From: Candidatus Dormiibacterota bacterium
Lineage (GTDB): Bacteria; Chloroflexota; Dormibacteria; UBA8260
Direction of reading: 5' to 3'
NCBI GenBank assembly: GCA_955652455.1
Contig: CATPBU010000217.1
Location: 1 to 7,733 of the forward strand
Length of the DNA stretch: 7,733 bases
The translations under genes were made by a program, and so were the position numbers. The notes beneath the pieces are model-generated. The model was not told the origin of the DNA. It made no database searches and saw nothing but the letters and a program-made list of their open reading frames with translations. Shown here in pieces: positions 5,249 to 7,733 of the stretch; the first letter of the stretch is position 1; each line of letters starts with the position of its first letter.

Positions 5249-6980
5249 CAACGTCCGCGGCGACGAGGACCGCAACCGAGTCCGGCTTGAGCTGGACCCT
5301 GCCGCCCTCCGCCACCGCGCCGTCGCTGAGCATATGGGGCACCTCCCCCTCCGTGACGGCGACGGTGACCGGCGCCTCGCCCCAATTGCAGGCCACCGTG
5401 ACGCCCGCGCGCCGCATCACCAGTGTCCGCGACCCGTCGTCGTGCTCGACCGTCATCGCCGCCCGGTCGCCGTCTCGCAGGGCGGGGTTGGCGGCGCGCA
5501 GGGCGATGAGGTCGTGGTGCCAGCGGAGCACTGTGGCGTGCGCCTCGTCTCCGGCCTCCGTCCAGTCAAGTCTCGACCGCTCGTAGCTGGTGGCGTCCTG
5601 GGGATCGGGCACGTCACCGGGGTTCCAGCCGAACGAGGCGAATTCGTGGCGGCGCCCCTCCGACACCGCCCGGCCAAGATCTGCGTCCTCATGGTCGGTG
5701 AAGTAAAGGAATGGTGTCGACGCCGCCCACTCCTCGCCCATGAACAGCATGGGGACGAACGGGCCGAGCAGCACCAAGCTGGCGGCGACGAGGAGGCGCC
5801 CCGTGCTCATCAGGTCCTCGCTGCGCTCACCCCGGGCGCGGTTGCCAACCTGGTCGTGGTTCTGCATGTATCCGAGGAACCGCGTCGACGGCAGGTCACC
5901 GACCTCACGCCCGTGACGCCGGTCGCGGAACGGCCGGTACTGGCCCGGGTTGACAAAGACCTGCCGCAGCGCCGCCGCCACGTCCGCGACGGCTCCGAAG
6001 TCGGCGTAGTACCCGGCCGTCTCCGTGGCGAGGGTTGCGTGCAGCGCGTGATGGAAATCGTCGCTCCATTGCGCGTCGGCGCCGTACCCGCCGACGCCGG
6101 GCTCGCTCACCAACCGGGGATCGTTGAGGTCGCTCTCGGCAATGACCCAGAGCTGGCGACCGGTAGTCTCGGCAAGCCCGTGCGCCGCGGTGGCGATCTC
6201 TTCGACGATGTGCACCGCCGACGTGTCAAGGATGGCGTGTACCGCGTCGAGGCGCAGGCCGTCCAGGTGGTAATCGCGCAGCCACATCAGCGCGTTGTCG
6301 ACAACAAATCGACGCACCTCGTCACTGCCGGCGCCGTCGTAGTTGATGGCGTCACCCCACGGGGTGCGATACCTGTCGGTGAAGTAGGGTCCGTACTCGC
6401 CGAGCACGTTGCCGTCCGGACCCAGATGGTTGTAGACCACGTCCATGATCACTGCGAGCCCGGCGCGGTGGCAGGCGTCGACGAATCGCTTGAGGGCCTC
6501 CGGGCCTCCGTACGCCTGGTGCACGGCGTACAGGGCCACTCCGTCGTAGCCCCAACCATGGACGCCGGGGAACGCCGCGACGGGCATCAGCTCGACAGCA
6601 CCGACGCCGAGGTCGACGAGGTGGCGGATGTGCTCGATCGCGCCGTCAAAAGTCCCGGCACGGCTGAAGGTCCCGCAGTGCATCTCGTACACCACGACGT
6701 CGTGCAGCGCTCGCCCGCGCCAGCCGCCGTCGCTCCATGAGAATGACCCGTGGTCGACGAGGCGGGACGCCCCGTGCACGCCGTGCGGCTGCCACGCCGA
6801 GCGCGGATCGGGCAGCGGTGGGCCGCCATCGAGGACGAAGCTGTAGTCATCTCCGGCCTGCGCTTGCGTATCGTCGAGCGCGTGCCAGCCGCCATCGCGC
6901 CGGGCCAGCGCCTGCTGCCGGCCGCCGGTCTGCACGTCGACCCGTGTGGTACGCGGCGCCCACACTGCAAAACGGCTCAC
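5220..6980 (-). CDS. treZ: Malto-oligosyltrehalose trehalohydrolase (TreZ)
   Basis: TreZ hydrolyses the trehalosyl end that TreY makes on maltodextrins, releasing trehalose. The 586 residues have the expected layout: an N-terminal beta-sandwich beginning MSRFAVWAP (about 1-85), a GH13 barrel, and a C-terminal beta domain from about 505. GH13 motifs: DVVYNHLGPDGN at 180-191, GLRLDAVHAI at 241-250 (nucleophile Asp245), LWVIAESDLNDPR at 277-289 (acid/base Glu282) and NHDQVGN at 374-380 (Asp376). YMQNHDQVGNR and FMGEEW are typical of TreZ. GTG 6980 is chosen because the family normally begins just before F-x-VWAP. The frame stays open to 7574, but that part is antisense to treY. The only good Shine-Dalgarno (GGAGG, 7006-7002) is 21 nt away and serves a tiny frame (ATG 6997) whose stop overlaps this GTG. 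The 3' end overlaps the cysteine-rich gene by 29 bp. Confidence 0.95.
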   Translation of the reverse strand: MSRFAVWAPRTTRVDVQTGGRQQALARRDGGWHALDDTQAQAGDDYSFVLDGGPPLPDPRSAWQPHGVHGASRLVDHGSFSWSDGGWRGRALHDVVVYEMHCGTFSRAGTFDGAIEHIRHLVDLGVGAVELMPVAAFPGVHGWGYDGVALYAVHQAYGGPEALKRFVDACHRAGLAVIMDVVYNHLGPDGNVLGEYGPYFTDRYRTPWGDAINYDGAGSDEVRRFVVDNALMWLRDYHLDGLRLDAVHAILDTSAVHIVEEIATAAHGLAETTGRQLWVIAESDLNDPRLVSEPGVGGYGADAQWSDDFHHALHATLATETAGYYADFGAVADVAAALRQVFVNPGQYRPFRDRRHGREVGDLPSTRFLGYMQNHDQVGNRARGERSEDLMSTGRLLVAASLVLLGPFVPMLFMGEEWAASTPFLYFTDHEDADLGRAVSEGRRHEFASFGWNPGDVPDPQDATSYERSRLDWTEAGDEAHATVLRWHHDLIALRAANPALRDGDRAAMTVEHDDGSRTLVMRRAGVTVACNWGEAPVTVAVTEGEVPHMLSDGAVAEGGRVQLKPDSVAVLVAADVVRARGVPRP

Positions 6981-6997
6981 CGGGAGGTCGCCTGCAT
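6977..6997 (-). other. Possible six-codon leader frame (MQATSR) coupled to treZ
   Basis: ATG at 6997 follows GGAGG (7006-7002) by 4 nt and opens a six-residue frame ending TGA at 6979-6977. That TGA overlaps the treZ GTG as GTGA. Either treZ is translated by reinitiation after this mini-frame, or one base is missing or extra between ATG and GTG and the true TreZ begins MQATSR. The sequence alone cannot decide. Confidence 0.4.
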
Positions 6998-7035
6998 AAT
7001 TCCTCCACTGACGGGATGAGAGGGTGAGAGCGATT

Positions 7036-7074
7036 GTGACTGCAGTGAACCAGCCGGCCCCCCAGGCCGGGTGA
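7036..7074 (+). other. Possible 12-codon leader frame or displaced N-terminus of treY
   Basis: GTG at 7036 opens MTAVNQPAPQAG and ends at TGA 7072-7074, which overlaps the treY ATG (7074) as TGATG. A weak purine-rich GAGAG lies about 5 nt upstream. The wording resembles the short Thr/Ala/Pro N-termini often seen on TreY, so it may be the original start separated by an indel near 7070. It may equally be a coupled leader or chance. Confidence 0.3.
7054..7070. repeat. GC hairpin directly before the treY start
   Basis: CCGGCC (7054-7059) and GGCCGG (7065-7070) form a perfect 6-bp all-GC stem with a 5-nt loop. It ends one base before GTG/ATG at 7071/7074. In treY mRNA it would occupy the space where a ribosome-binding site should be, and no Shine-Dalgarno sequence is seen. 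No T-run follows, so it is not a typical terminator for either strand. Confidence 0.45.
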
Positions 7075-7733
7075 TGCCGCGACGGGCCGCCTATCGCGTC
7101 CAGATGCGCAGGGAGTTCGGTTTCGCGGAGGCGTCCGCACAGGCCGACTGACTCGCGGCTCTCGGTGTCAGCCACCTGTACTGCTCGCCCTACCTGCAGG
7201 CTGCGCACGGCAGCCCGCACGGCTACGACGTCGTCGATCCGACGCGCGTCAGCGATGAGCTCGGTGGCCCCGACGCGCATCGGCGTTTCACCCAGGAGCT
7301 CCATGACCATGACCTCGGCCAGTTGCTCGACATCGTGCCCAATCACATGTCGGTCGCCGACCGTGGCAATCGCTGGTGGTGGGACGTGCTCGCCGACGGG
7401 ATGTCGTCGCCGTACGCACGGTTCTTCGACATCGACTGGGAGGCTGACGAGCCACGACTCCGACACCGCGTGCTGCTCCCCGTGCTCGCCGACCAGGTCG
7501 GCCGCGTCCTCGAGGGCGGCGAGATCTCGCTGGTGCGTGAGGGTGGCGAACTGCTCGTCGCCTACGCGGCCCACCGCTTCCCACTCTCGCTCGAAAGCGT
7601 GGCAGAGTTGGTCGCCGCTTCGCCGTTGCCGGCTGCCACGTCCTGCCTGCGGCGCATCGGCTCCCTACCGGTCGGGAACGACGAAGCAACACGGCGTGCG
7701 CGCTTCCAGAAACGTGCCGCGGTCGTCCAGGCC
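7074..7733 (+). pseudogene. treY: Malto-oligosyltrehalose synthase (TreY), interrupted by in-frame TGA; 3' end beyond window
   Basis: TreY turns the reducing end of maltodextrins into a trehalosyl unit, the step before TreZ. From ATG 7074 the frame reads RAAYRVQMRREFGFAEASAQAD, then TGA at 7149-7151, then continues in the same frame LAALGVSHLYCSPYLQAAHG to the window end with no further stop. In known TreY proteins the stop position is normally Tyr in a DYL..LGVSHLY motif. After the stop the family marks are intact: HGYDVVDPTRVS, the GH13 region I DIVPNHM, WWWDVL and FFDIDW. Third positions remain G/C-rich, so any lesion is recent, or the TGA is a sequencing or assembly error. No good restart codon lies between the TGA and region I. 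TGA ends other genes here, so general recoding is unlikely. The family call is firm; functional status is uncertain. Confidence 0.85.

Noticed and set aside
5211..6740. Plus-strand open frame of 509 codons opposite treZ
   Set aside because: It is a GC-driven shadow of treZ with no independent start signal or family motif.
7149..7151. TGA as a reassigned or selenocysteine codon
   Set aside because: TGA ends tig, the phosphoesterase, treZ and other genes here, and no selenocysteine element is recognisable; TreY has no known selenocysteine.
6981..7574. Extension of treZ by 198 residues upstream of GTG 6980
   Set aside because: It is antisense to treY, and TreZ family proteins begin just before the F-x-VWAP motif.

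Overview
The window is GC-rich and densely coded, with coding third positions dominated by G and C. Promoter -10 boxes of the TANNNT type and two probable leaderless genes also point to a high-GC bacterium, most likely Actinomycetota or a soil lineage with similar sequence style such as Dormibacterota. This placement is an inference from style and gene content.

Left part (1-2982, all minus strand): a protein-quality-control cluster. Reading leftward from 2982 it runs tRNA-Leu(UAG), then 20 nt to tig (trigger factor), which overlaps by 4 nt a YbaK/ProX-like aminoacyl-tRNA deacylase gene. An unrecognised small gene follows, then clpP, which has its own promoter and runs off the window edge. Chaperone at the ribosome exit, tRNA editing and ATP-dependent protease core form a coherent translation-and-proteostasis neighbourhood.

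Middle part (3096-5248, plus strand): a secreted phosphoesterase of the phospholipase C/acid phosphatase family with four closely spaced cysteine pairs. Next comes an 82-residue helical protein of unknown function with its own promoter and a strong ribosome-binding site. Last is a 102-residue protein with ten cysteines whose spacing resembles eukaryotic cross-brace zinc fingers (ZZ/FYVE type), apparently read from a leaderless transcript.

Right part (5220-7733): the maltooligosaccharide-to-trehalose (TreYZ) pathway. treZ (minus) is complete, with its GH13 catalytic residues. treY (plus, divergent) is cut by the window edge and carries an in-frame TGA after 25 codons, in an otherwise clean reading frame. 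Each of the two divergent starts is overlapped by the stop codon of a very short upstream frame, and the gap between them holds a GC hairpin. If the TGA is real, TreY is broken and TreZ would lack its normal substrate supplier unless another copy exists.

The most unusual items are the nonsense codon and start architecture of treY/treZ, and the small cysteine-rich protein. I see no mobile element, CRISPR array, phage gene or defence system.
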